14,129 bases of DNA from an uncultured Ruminococcus sp. Lineage in GTDB: Bacteria; Bacillota; Clostridia; Oscillospirales; Ruminococcaceae. The DNA lies in assembly GCA_937942105.1 (NCBI GenBank), contig CALDFS010000206.1, forward strand, positions 1 to 14,129, written 5' to 3'. Each line of letters opens with the position of its first letter. The first letter of the stretch is position 1. The position numbers were made by a program, and so were the translations under genes. A model generated the notes under the pieces. It made no database searches and was not told the origin of the DNA. It worked only from the letters and a program-made list of their open reading frames with translations. Positions 7,442 to 14,129 of this stretch are shown here, one piece after another.

Positions 7442-7566
7442 CGCCGCCCGAGGGCATAACCCTCAGACGGCGAAGCCGTTCACTTAAATCCGTCGGCGCA
7501 AGCCGACTCCACAACGCGCCGCAAGGCGCATATCACCAGCGAAGCGACATCACTAGCGGCGCAAGC
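7442..7566 (-). repeat. Inverted repeat B-right, made of mini-hairpins
   Basis: This 125-bp block is the inverted copy of 5680-5812 with roughly 90% agreement by eye. Where the two differ inside a stem, pairing is kept: the B-left stem GCGGCTTACGCCGC has GCGCCTTGCGGCGC as its counterpart here (reverse strand). Such paired changes suggest that the hairpin shape, not just the sequence, is maintained. Reading frames crossing it are spurious. Confidence 0.9.
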
Positions 7567-7588
7567 CGCGCATAACTTATAAACGTCC

Positions 7589-7623
7589 GCGGCAGACAGC
7601 TTAAAAAGCAAGCCGTCTGCCGC
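7589..7623 (-). terminator. Hairpin between B-right and xylB, possible xylB terminator
   Basis: A perfect 9-bp stem GCGGCAGAC (7589-7597) / GTCTGCCGC (7615-7623) has an inner GCTT/AAGC pairing. It lies 40 bp past the xylB stop on the reverse strand. The T-tract after the stem is weak, so termination is likely but not certain. Confidence 0.45.
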
Positions 7624-7662
7624 AGGGCGCTTTAGGGGTTTTATGAAAAAAATAGCTTGATG

Positions 7663-9186
7663 TCAGATGTTTACAAGCTTCTTGTAGCTTGCCTTAAGTG
7701 CAGGGTAAATCTCGGTGTAGAGCTTGTAGCACTCTTCATACTTTGGAACGTTTTCTGCAATGGGCTGCTGAACCTTGTCTGTCTTAATAACAGCCGAGCA
7801 AGCCTCGGGCACGCTGGAATAGATACCCGCGCCCACGCCTGCAAGTATAGCAACGCCCAATGCCGGACCTTCCTTCGAGGATGCCGTTTTAACCGGGCAG
7901 GCATACAAATCGGCTAACATCTGCCTCCACAGCGGGCTGGAGCCGCCGCCGCCGCAAGCCATCATGTCGGAAACGTTAACGTCCATCTGCCGGAACACCT
8001 CAACGCAGTCGCGCAGGGAGTAGGAAACGCCTTCCATTACCGCTCTGAGCAAATCCTTCTTTTCGTGCATGGCGGAAAGACCGAAGAATACTCCTCTTGC
8101 GTCAGGGTCAAGGTGCGGGGTGCGCTCGCCCATCAGGTAGGGAAGATAAAGGAGCCTGTTGGCGCCTATCGGAACGGTGTCGGCTTCCTTATCCATAAGA
8201 TAATAGGCGTCAACGCCCATCATCCTGGCGGTTTCCTTTTCGGCATTGCAGAAGTTATCTCTGAACCACTTTAAGGAAAGACCCGCGCCCTGAGTAACGC
8301 CCATAACATGCCAGCAGCCGGGAACAGCCGCGCAGCAGGTGTGAACCCTGCCAAGCTTATCTATAGTGACCTTAGAGGTGTGGGCGAACACAACGCCCGA
8401 TGTGCCTATGGTGGTGAACGCCTTACCGTCCTCAACAACGCCGGTGCCTACTGCGGCGGCAGCATTGTCGCCCGCGCCGCCAACGACTATTGTGCCCTCG
8501 CACAGACCGACCTCTTCGGCAATCTCCTTAGTCAAGCCGCCTGTAACCTCACAGGATTCATAGACCTTGCCCAGCATATGCTTATCAAGCCCGAGCTTCT
8601 CTATAACCTCATCCGACCAGTCCCTTCCGGCAACGTTTAAAAGCTGCATACCCGAAGCGTCCGAAACCTCGGTGGCGTATTCGTGGGTCAGCACGAAGCG
8701 TATGTAGTCCTTGGGCAGAAGTATATGGCGGCAGCGCTCATAATTCTCAGGCTCGTTGTTTTTAACCCAGAGTATCTTCGCGGCAGTCCAGCCGGTAAGG
8801 GCGGGGTTCGCGGTGATTTCTATAAGCTTTTCTCTGCCTAAAACGCGGTTCATTTCGTCAACCTCGTTAGCAGTCCTCTGGTCGCACCAGATGATAGAGC
8901 GGCGGATAACCTCGTTATCCTTATCCAGCATTACAAGCCCATGCATCTGACCGGAAAGACCGATACCCTTAACGTCTTCCTTCCTAACGCCCGACTGCGC
9001 AACTACCGCCTTGATGGTTTTGATTGCGGCGTTAGCCCAGTCTGCCGGGTCCTGCTCGGCATAGCCGTTCTGCGGCTGATACATTGGGTATTCGATGGTT
9101 TTTGAAGCGATTACTCTGCCCGCCTCGTCGAACAAAACGGTTTTAGTGCCGCTTGTTCCTATGTCTACACCTATGATATATGCCAT
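7663..9186 (-). CDS. xylB: xylulokinase (FGGY family)
   Basis: XylB phosphorylates D-xylulose with ATP to xylulose 5-phosphate, feeding the pentose phosphate pathway. The 507-aa protein is slightly longer than E. coli XylB (484). Landmarks are the N-terminal GVDIGTSGTKTVLFD with D8, the substrate-site segment SGQMHGLVMLD (78-88), WCDQRT (100-105), GGAGDNAAAAVGTG with the probable catalytic base D240, the phosphate-binding IGTSGVV, and the C-terminal nucleotide segment ACGGGGSSPLWRQMLAD. The start is well set: GGAGG lies 7 nt upstream and the family begins M.YIIGVDIGTSGTK. The gene has its own promoter and points away from valS. No xylA, xylose transporter or regulator is in the window. A different FGGY sugar kinase is possible but less likely. 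Confidence 0.93.
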   Translation of the reverse strand: MAYIIGVDIGTSGTKTVLFDEAGRVIASKTIEYPMYQPQNGYAEQDPADWANAAIKTIKAVVAQSGVRKEDVKGIGLSGQMHGLVMLDKDNEVIRRSIIWCDQRTANEVDEMNRVLGREKLIEITANPALTGWTAAKILWVKNNEPENYERCRHILLPKDYIRFVLTHEYATEVSDASGMQLLNVAGRDWSDEVIEKLGLDKHMLGKVYESCEVTGGLTKEIAEEVGLCEGTIVVGGAGDNAAAAVGTGVVEDGKAFTTIGTSGVVFAHTSKVTIDKLGRVHTCCAAVPGCWHVMGVTQGAGLSLKWFRDNFCNAEKETARMMGVDAYYLMDKEADTVPIGANRLLYLPYLMGERTPHLDPDARGVFFGLSAMHEKKDLLRAVMEGVSYSLRDCVEVFRQMDVNVSDMMACGGGGSSPLWRQMLADLYACPVKTASSKEGPALGVAILAGVGAGIYSSVPEACSAVIKTDKVQQPIAENVPKYEECYKLYTEIYPALKASYKKLVNI

Positions 9187-9219
9187 AATTTAACCTCCAC
9201 AATATAATTCACTTATCAT

Positions 9220-9248
9220 ACTATACCATAATTTTAGCTCAATGTCAA
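9220..9248 (-). promoter_or_regulatory. SigA-type promoter of xylB
   Basis: On the reverse strand, TTGACA (9243-9248) and TATAGT (9220-9225) are spaced 17 bp apart, about 34 bp upstream of the xylB start. No clear operator dyad (XylR or cre type) was found beside it. Confidence 0.8.
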
Positions 9249-9334
9249 TGATTTTGCACAATTTATACAGTGTCAGATGGAGAGCCGCTGTTCTGCGTAC
9301 TGCTTCTGCATAAAATAATTCTGGATTTTTGGTA

Positions 9335-9363
9335 TTGACAAATCCCATCCCGCGTGTTATGAT
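9335..9363 (+). promoter_or_regulatory. SigA-type promoter of the T-box/valS transcript
   Basis: TTGACA (9335-9340) and TATGAT (9358-9363) have a 17-bp spacer. Transcription would start near 9370, at the 5' end of the T-box leader. The promoter diverges from that of xylB; about 85 bp separate the two -35 boxes, and I see nothing else in that gap. Confidence 0.85.
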
Positions 9364-9369
9364 AGCTCT

Positions 9370-9708
9370 AATAAAGGCAAAGACGGAGAGTAACGGCAGG
9401 AATACAGCCCAGAGATGCGGACAACGCTTATCACAAAAGATAAGCATGGTGCAAGCCCGCACAGAATAGGATTGCCGCTTTGTAGCTCCACCAGCCGGCG
9501 AAAAGAAAGCTCGGGGAGACATTCTCCTTCGGGTAAGTAGACTTCGCCCGCCCGCCAGCGTTAAAGGGCGCAAAGAGGATGGATTTTGTCCTCCCGCTTT
9601 TAGTTACTCAAAGCAGGGGAGAGAGCCGTCAATTTGAGTGGTACCGCGGATAGCGAATCATGCTGTTCGTCTCAAAGTAAAAAACTTTGGGGCGAGCTTT
9701 TTTGTTTT
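9370..9708 (+). ncRNA. T-box riboswitch leader, tRNA-Val specific
   Basis: The leader senses uncharged tRNA-Val and permits transcription of valS. Stem I spans about 9385-9489: GGAG (9385-9388) pairs with CTCC (9486-9489), and CGGCA pairs with TGCCG above the specifier loop. The loop carries AGTAA on its 5' side and the likely specifier GTA (valine, 9482-9484) on its 3' side. The conserved CCAGAGA element and an internal GCTTATC/GATAAGC hairpin follow. The T-box sequence GAGTGGTACCGCGGA lies at 9636-9650, where TGGT (9639-9642) would pair with the ACCA end of tRNA-Val. A strong terminator ends the leader. Position, specifier and downstream gene agree. Confidence 0.95.
9665..9708 (+). terminator. 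T-box intrinsic terminator before valS
   Basis: GTTCGTCTCAAAG (9665-9677) pairs over all 13 positions, with some G-U pairs, to CTTTGGGGCGAGC (9685-9697). A run of T follows at 9698-9708. It competes with the antiterminator built around the T-box sequence at 9636-9650. Confidence 0.92.
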
Positions 9709-9761
9709 AAAAAGAGCTTTTAGTTCCCCAAAACAAAATGGTACGAAAGGAATGTAAACCA

Positions 9762-12380
9762 ATGAGAAAAGAATTAGGAAAGCTTTACGAGCCGAAAGAG
9801 GTCGAGGATAAAATCTACGCCTACTGGCTCGAAAACGACTGCTTCAAAGCGACTGCCGACCCCGACAAGAAGCCCTATACCATAGTGATTCCTCCGCCGA
9901 ACATAACCGGTCAGCTTCACATGGGTCACGCGCTGGATAATACTTTGCAGGATATCCTCATCCGCTACAAGCGCATGTCGGGCTATGCAACACTCTGGCT
10001 CCCCGGAACCGACCACGCATCCATAGCGACGGAAGCAAAGATAGTTGAAGCCATGCGCAAAGAGGGCATAACTAAGGACGATCTGGGAAGAGAAGGCTTC
10101 TTAAAGCGCGCATGGGATTGGAGAGAGAAGTATGGCTCCCGCATTATCTCCCAGCTGAAAAAGATGGGCTCATCCTGCGATTGGTCGCGCGAGCGCTTCA
10201 CCCTTGACGAGGGCTGCTCCAGGGCGGTTAAAGAGGTATTCTGCAAGTATTACGAAAAGGGGCTTATCTATCGCGGAGAGCGCATTATAAACTGGTGCCC
10301 GCACTGCTTAACATCTATTTCCAACGCCGAGGTTGAATACGAGGACCAGGCGGGTCACTTCTGGCATTTAAGATACCCGCTTTCCGATGGCTCGGGTTGG
10401 CTTCAGCTTGCAACCACCCGCCCCGAAACCCTTTTGGGCGATACCGCCGTTGCAGTAAATCCCAAGGATGAAAGATATAAGGAATATATCGGCAAAACCG
10501 TAACTCTTCCCCTTGTAGGCAGGGAGATACCCGTAGTCGCCGACGCTTACGTTGATATGGAGTTCGGCACAGGCGTTGTTAAAATCACCCCCGCCCACGA
10601 CCCCAACGACTTCGAGGTTGGCGTTCGCCACAATCTGCCAGTCATAAACGTTATGACAGATGACGCCAGGATAGTTGATGATTACCCCAAGTATGCGGGT
10701 ATGGACAGGTTCGAAGCAAGAAAGGCAATCGTTGCCGACCTTGAAGCAGGCGGATATCTTGTTAAGATAGAGGAGCACGAGCACAACGTTGGCACCTGCT
10801 ACCGCTGCGGAACCACTATCGAGCCGCGCGTTAGCCTGCAATGGTTCGTTAAGATGGCAGACCTTGCCAAGCCCGCCATTGAAGCGGTAAGAAGCGGAGA
10901 TATAAAGTTTGTTCCCGAGCGGTTTGAAAAGAACTACTTCAACTGGATGGAGGATATACGCGACTGGTGCATATCCCGCCAGCTGTGGTGGGGTCACAGA
11001 ATCCCGGCGTTCTACTGCGATGACTGCGGCGAGATGGTTGTTACCAAAGAGGATAAGGCATACTGCCCCCACTGCGGCAAGCAAATGCGCCAGGACCCCG
11101 ATACGCTGGATACCTGGTTCAGCTCCGCCCTATGGCCGTTCTCAACCCTCGGTTGGCCTGAGAAAACCGCCGACCTTGACTACTTCTACCCCACCTCGAC
11201 CCTTGTTACCGGCTACGATATAATCACCTTCTGGGTATCGCGAATGATAGTTGCGGGCATGGAGCATATGCATGAAAAACCGTTTGATACCGTTCTGATT
11301 CACGGACTTGTCAGGGATTCTCAGGGTAGGAAGATGTCAAAATCCTTAGGCAACGGCATTGACCCGCTTGAAGTAATAGACCAGTACGGCGCGGATGCGC
11401 TAAGGTTCATGTTAGCCTCGGGCAACTCCCCCGGAAACGATATGAGATATTCGGACGAGAAGGTAAAGGCTTCACGCAACTTTGCCAACAAGCTTTGGAA
11501 CGCCACAAGGTTTATAATGATGAACCTGCCCGAGGATTTCGAGGTAACCGGCAATCTGCCCGAGCACTTGGAATTAGAGGATAAGTGGCTTGTTTCCAAG
11601 CTCAATACTCTTGCTAAAGAGGTTAACGACAATCTTGAAAAGTTCGAGCTGGGCGTTGCCGTTTCCAAGCTATACGATTTCATCTGGGATGATTACTGCG
11701 ACTGGTATATCGAGCTTACAAAGCCCCGCATAAACGCCGGCGGAAAGACCGCCCTAAGCGCGCAGACCATCCTCGTCTGGGCGATAATAAGGATATTAAA
11801 GCTTCTGCACCCGTTTATGCCGTTTATCACCGAGGAAATCTGGCAGGCACTAAAGGGCGGAACCCCGCTTATGCTGGAGCGCTTCCCGGTTTACGAAAAT
11901 GCGCTTAGCTACCCCGCCGAGGAAGCAGACTTTGAAAAGATAATCGCCGCCATAAAGGCAGTAAGAAACCGCAGGGCAGAAATGAACGTTCCGCCCTCTA
12001 AAAAGGCAGAGCTGTTTATTGAAACTGAAGAGGTTGAAACCTTCAAAAAGGGTATCATGTTCTTTGAACGCCTGGCATATGCTTCCAGTGTGGAGATAAG
12101 CAGGGAAGACCCAAAGATTGCCGACGCTGTTGCCTGCGTTACCGACTCGGCGCGCCTGTTCATTCCGTTGAGCGAGATTATTGATAAGGATAAGGAGCTT
12201 GCAAGGCTGAATAAAGAAAAAGCTGCGGTTGAAAAGGATATAACAATCATATCAGGCAAGCTTAACAACCCCGGGTTCTTGGCAAAAGCCCCCGCGCAGC
12301 TCGTCGAGGGCGAAAAGGCTAAGCTTGCCAGAGCCAAGGAGAAGCTTGCAAAGATAGAGCAATCTATTGCGGCGATGTGA
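9762..12380 (+). CDS. valS: valyl-tRNA synthetase
   Basis: ValRS charges tRNA-Val in the cytosol and edits mischarged threonine. The 872-aa class I enzyme has PPPNITGQLHMGHALDN with the HIGH-type motif H53-M-G-H56. The CP1 editing domain includes TRPETLLGDTAVAV from about residue 218. CxxC pairs that may bind zinc lie near residues 180, 348 and 418-446. RDWCISRQLWWGHRIPA and KMSKS (from K524) complete the catalytic core, followed by an anticodon-binding domain and a C-terminal coiled coil (about 806-872) typical of ValRS. An in-frame ATG at 9738 exists, but GAAAGGA (9745-9751) serves ATG 9762, which gives the family-like start MRKELGKLYEPKEVE. Expression is controlled by the T-box upstream. 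Confidence 0.97.
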   Translation: MRKELGKLYEPKEVEDKIYAYWLENDCFKATADPDKKPYTIVIPPPNITGQLHMGHALDNTLQDILIRYKRMSGYATLWLPGTDHASIATEAKIVEAMRKEGITKDDLGREGFLKRAWDWREKYGSRIISQLKKMGSSCDWSRERFTLDEGCSRAVKEVFCKYYEKGLIYRGERIINWCPHCLTSISNAEVEYEDQAGHFWHLRYPLSDGSGWLQLATTRPETLLGDTAVAVNPKDERYKEYIGKTVTLPLVGREIPVVADAYVDMEFGTGVVKITPAHDPNDFEVGVRHNLPVINVMTDDARIVDDYPKYAGMDRFEARKAIVADLEAGGYLVKIEEHEHNVGTCYRCGTTIEPRVSLQWFVKMADLAKPAIEAVRSGDIKFVPERFEKNYFNWMEDIRDWCISRQLWWGHRIPAFYCDDCGEMVVTKEDKAYCPHCGKQMRQDPDTLDTWFSSALWPFSTLGWPEKTADLDYFYPTSTLVTGYDIITFWVSRMIVAGMEHMHEKPFDTVLIHGLVRDSQGRKMSKSLGNGIDPLEVIDQYGADALRFMLASGNSPGNDMRYSDEKVKASRNFANKLWNATRFIMMNLPEDFEVTGNLPEHLELEDKWLVSKLNTLAKEVNDNLEKFELGVAVSKLYDFIWDDYCDWYIELTKPRINAGGKTALSAQTILVWAIIRILKLLHPFMPFITEEIWQALKGGTPLMLERFPVYENALSYPAEEADFEKIIAAIKAVRNRRAEMNVPPSKKAELFIETEEVETFKKGIMFFERLAYASSVEISREDPKIADAVACVTDSARLFIPLSEIIDKDKELARLNKEKAAVEKDITIISGKLNNPGFLAKAPAQLVEGEKAKLARAKEKLAKIEQSIAAM

Positions 12381-12383
12381 CAC

Positions 12384-12593
12384 TTAACTCGCCGATAGGC
12401 GAATATAACTGCCCGACAGGACAATATAACTGTCCGATAGGACAATATCACTGCCCATTAGGGCAATATCACTCGCCGTCAGGCGAATATAACTCTTTTA
12501 GTGATATTGGCTTACGCCAGTGATATTCGCTATCGCGAGTTATATTGGCTTCGCCAGTGATATTCGCTATCGCCAGTGATATTGCTTAGCAGT
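12384..12593 (-). repeat. Array A2: mini-palindrome repeat array after valS, inverted relative to A1
   Basis: It has the same architecture as A1 but in the opposite orientation. From the left there are five 12-nt palindromic spacers (CGCCGATAGGCG, GCCCGACAGGAC, GTCCGATAGGAC, GCCCATTAGGGC, CGCCGTCAGGCG) between AATATAACT/AATATCACT linkers. A core follows at 12486-12508, then 9-10 nt spacers (GGCTTACGCC, CGCTATCGCG, GGCTTCGCC, CGCTATCGCC) between AGTGATATT/AGTTATATT linkers. The 23-bp core is identical to the reverse complement of the A1 core. Spacers vary but keep their own self-complementarity. It begins 3 bp after the valS stop. Confidence 0.9.
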
Positions 12594-12594
12594 C

Positions 12595-12609
12595 AAGCGT
12601 TTTACGCTT
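12595..12609 (+). terminator. Short perfect hairpin after array A2
   Basis: AAGCGT (12595-12600) and ACGCTT (12604-12609) form a 6-bp stem around TTT, 6 nt before the ribosome binding site of the next gene. It may be a terminator remnant or a leader hairpin; it is too weak to call firmly. Confidence 0.35.
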
Positions 12610-12628
12610 TAATCAGAAAGGACATAAT

Positions 12629-14056
12629 ATGAATAAAAATCTTTCGGTGAGCCGCCGACACCCTATAGTGTTCGGAATTATAGTCATAGTAGTATTCTTC
12701 GTGGTGATGAACGTTGTGGGAGCGCTTCTGGGAGCTTTCGGTCCCAAGTTCCTGCTTACAAACGGCGACTGGGTTATGCAGTGCGCCTGCGAGTGCGTTA
12801 CAGCGCTTGTGGGTATCGCTCTGGCGGCAGTCTTTAAGGTCTGGAATATATGGGGCGAGCGCGGCATAGGCTTCGGCAAAGGGCTTTTAACCTCGATGTA
12901 TTTCATTGTGGTATCAATAATTGCGCTTGCAGAGTCGATTATTCTGGAGCTTGCGGCTCCCGGAAGCAATTATGAAATTGAAGTGCCCTGGAAAATAGCC
13001 GTATTCGTGGCGACAGTATTTCTTATCGGCTTCACCGAGGAAACCTTCTTCCGCGGAGTCATCTCGAATCTGTTCTACGAGAGGTACGCCACCGACAAGG
13101 CGGGCGTCTGGACGGCGGTTATCGGCTCGGGCTTTGTGTTCGGGATGATGCACCTTGGCAACTGCCTTGCGGGATTGACTGTTACACCGAACGGAGTGTA
13201 TTTTAATTCTTCCGTTGTGGTAGGCTCGCTGGTGCAGACGGCTGCTGCCTGTATGATGGGTATGGCTCTGACCGCTATATACTATCGCTGCCGAAATATC
13301 TGGGTGCTTGCCTTTGTTCACGGTCTTAACGACCTTTGCAGTGCGTTCACCGCCGGCGTTACAAAGGGCGGCTCGCTTGTAGGGGAGATTTCCACCTACA
13401 CGCCGTTTATGTTCGTATCCATGATACCCTATGTTGTTTTAGTCATATTCCTGTTAAGACCCAAAAAGATGGCGGATATCCTTGCATACAGGCACTCCCA
13501 TATGCCCAAGCAAAAGGATGAACTGTCCGGGCTTTCTGCCGATCAGTCCGAGCAGCAGCCCTATGCCGATGAAGCCGGTTCTGTAGAAACCATAGGCGAT
13601 ACTGCAAGCGCCAGCCAGAAGAGCCGGAAGAGCATGTATATAGCAGTGTGCACAGCTGCCGCGATAATAGTTGCGCTGTTTGCGCTTAGCGTATCGCTTT
13701 ATATGGGCAGCGGCACGGCAAGTGATTTCAGCGGTGTGTTCTCTTACAGCTCCACCGAGAATTGGGATGGCACAGAGCCTTTATTTTCGCGCAGCTTCGG
13801 CAGCTTTGAAGCCCCCGAAACCCGCGACTATAAGTTCACCATTACAAGCTACCCCGGGGATTCAAACGCATACGTTACCTTTGCCGTAACCGATTCATCA
13901 GGAAAAACTGTGTATTCGGATGTATACGGCGGCAGATGCAGCCTTGACTTCAATCTTCGGCTTGAAAAGGGCGAAGCGTATGAAATAACCGCCATATATA
14001 ATTTTTCCGAGGTTTTGGAAAGCATGAACTATGTTACAAGGATAAAGGTGGAATAG
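12629..14056 (+). CDS. CPBP-family intramembrane glutamic protease with C-terminal membrane-anchored ectodomain
   Basis: The 475-aa protein has two parts. Residues 1 to about 280 form a multi-span (about 8 helices) CPBP/Abi (PF02517-type) protease domain with the catalytic EExxxR (E137, E138, R142 in TEETFFRG), H175 in FGMMHLGN, and H231 with N234 in FVHGLND. A polar linker (about 285-335) leads to another membrane helix (about 336-357) and a C-terminal segment of about 115 residues with alternating beta-like stretches, predicted to lie outside the membrane. Family members process membrane proteins or prenylated peptides, and some give bacteriocin self-immunity; the substrate here is unknown. 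GAAAGGA (12616-12622) precedes ATG 12629 by 6 nt. It follows valS and array A2 with no clear promoter. The protease call is firm; the tail domain is unrecognised. Confidence 0.88.
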   Translation: MNKNLSVSRRHPIVFGIIVIVVFFVVMNVVGALLGAFGPKFLLTNGDWVMQCACECVTALVGIALAAVFKVWNIWGERGIGFGKGLLTSMYFIVVSIIALAESIILELAAPGSNYEIEVPWKIAVFVATVFLIGFTEETFFRGVISNLFYERYATDKAGVWTAVIGSGFVFGMMHLGNCLAGLTVTPNGVYFNSSVVVGSLVQTAAACMMGMALTAIYYRCRNIWVLAFVHGLNDLCSAFTAGVTKGGSLVGEISTYTPFMFVSMIPYVVLVIFLLRPKKMADILAYRHSHMPKQKDELSGLSADQSEQQPYADEAGSVETIGDTASASQKSRKSMYIAVCTAAAIIVALFALSVSLYMGSGTASDFSGVFSYSSTENWDGTEPLFSRSFGSFEAPETRDYKFTITSYPGDSNAYVTFAVTDSSGKTVYSDVYGGRCSLDFNLRLEKGEAYEITAIYNFSEVLESMNYVTRIKVE

Positions 14057-14095
14057 CGGTATATACCCCTCAATAAAAATCAGGAAAGGACAAAA

Positions 14096-14129
14096 GTGAA
14101 GTCAAGCTCTCGGTATCTCTTCGAAGTGC
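14096..14129 (+). CDS. Probable start of a further gene, truncated by window edge
   Basis: AGGAAAGGA (14082-14090) sits 5 nt before GTG 14096, and the frame stays open for the remaining 11 codons (beginning M-K-S-S-S-R-Y-L-F). Its position 39 nt after the protease gene suggests the same transcription unit. Too little sequence is present to name a product. Confidence 0.45.
   Translation, partial: MKSSSRYLFEV

Larger units (their letters stand above)
5680..7566. mobile_element. Candidate 1.9-kb element: ATPase gene bracketed by ~130-bp inverted repeats
   Basis: The unit contains B-left, a regulated promoter, one RecA/RepA-like ATPase gene, an AT-rich tract with GGACGA hairpins, and B-right. 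The inverted ends and the replication-type ATPase suggest a small element that may rely on functions supplied elsewhere. No transposase or integrase is encoded, and I saw no convincing target-site duplication at the outer edges. Against the idea, the repeats may be common in intergenic regions genome-wide and flank this gene by chance. The mobile-element call is inference; the repeat pair is directly visible. Confidence 0.4.

Noticed and set aside
7299..7575. Short open frames on both strands through B-right
   Set aside because: They translate GC-rich hairpin repeats; there is no ribosome binding site, and the sequence is explained by the inverted repeat.
9190..9573. Reverse-strand open frame across the xylB-valS gap
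   Set aside because: It covers the xylB promoter and T-box leader; these RNA and promoter signals are strong and there is no homology-like content.
9738..9761. 8-residue N-terminal extension of ValRS
   Set aside because: The ribosome binding site GAAAGGA lies after this ATG and fits ATG 9762, which also gives the family-like start.

Overview
The window looks like chromosomal DNA of a low-GC-lineage Firmicute in class Clostridia, most likely an uncultured gut Oscillospiraceae/Ruminococcaceae-type bacterium. This is inferred from the single-chain clostridial-type PurL with fused glutaminase, a valine T-box leader, strong AAAGGAGG-like ribosome binding sites and SigA-type promoters. The coding DNA is moderately GC-rich and the promoters are AT-rich. 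No taxonomic marker gene is present.

Layout. (1) 1-5652: the end of a de novo purine operon on the + strand, with the 3' end of an AICAR formyltransferase (purH, ATIC-like branch), purD and purL. A 190-bp array of mini-palindromes (array A1) fills the purD-purL gap. (2) 5653-7566: a compact unit of one RecA/RepA-like ATPase gene with a strong promoter, two LexA-like operator sites, an AT-rich tail (about 22% GC) and a cluster of GGACGA hairpins. It is bracketed by about 130-bp inverted repeats (B-left and B-right). (3) 7567-9248: a xylulokinase gene (xylB) on the - strand with its own promoter. (4) 9335-12380: a divergent promoter, a valine T-box riboswitch with a GUA specifier and a terminator, then valS. 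(5) 12384-12609: array A2, the same repeat type as A1 in the opposite orientation with an identical central core, plus a small hairpin. (6) 12629-14056: a CPBP-type intramembrane protease fused to a second membrane anchor and a predicted extracytoplasmic beta-rich domain. (7) 14096-end: the probable start of another gene.

How the parts work together. The three pur genes carry out non-adjacent steps of IMP synthesis and are probably co-transcribed. valS is controlled by uncharged tRNA-Val through the T-box. xylB is a stand-alone sugar kinase with no xylA or transporter in view. The most unusual content is the repeat landscape: two families of modular mini-hairpin repeats share an AGTGATAT/ATATCACT linker. 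One family forms inverted ends around a lone, apparently damage-regulated ATPase gene, which makes that 1.9-kb unit the best candidate for an undescribed mobile or selfish element. No transposase, integrase, tRNA, rRNA or CRISPR array was seen.
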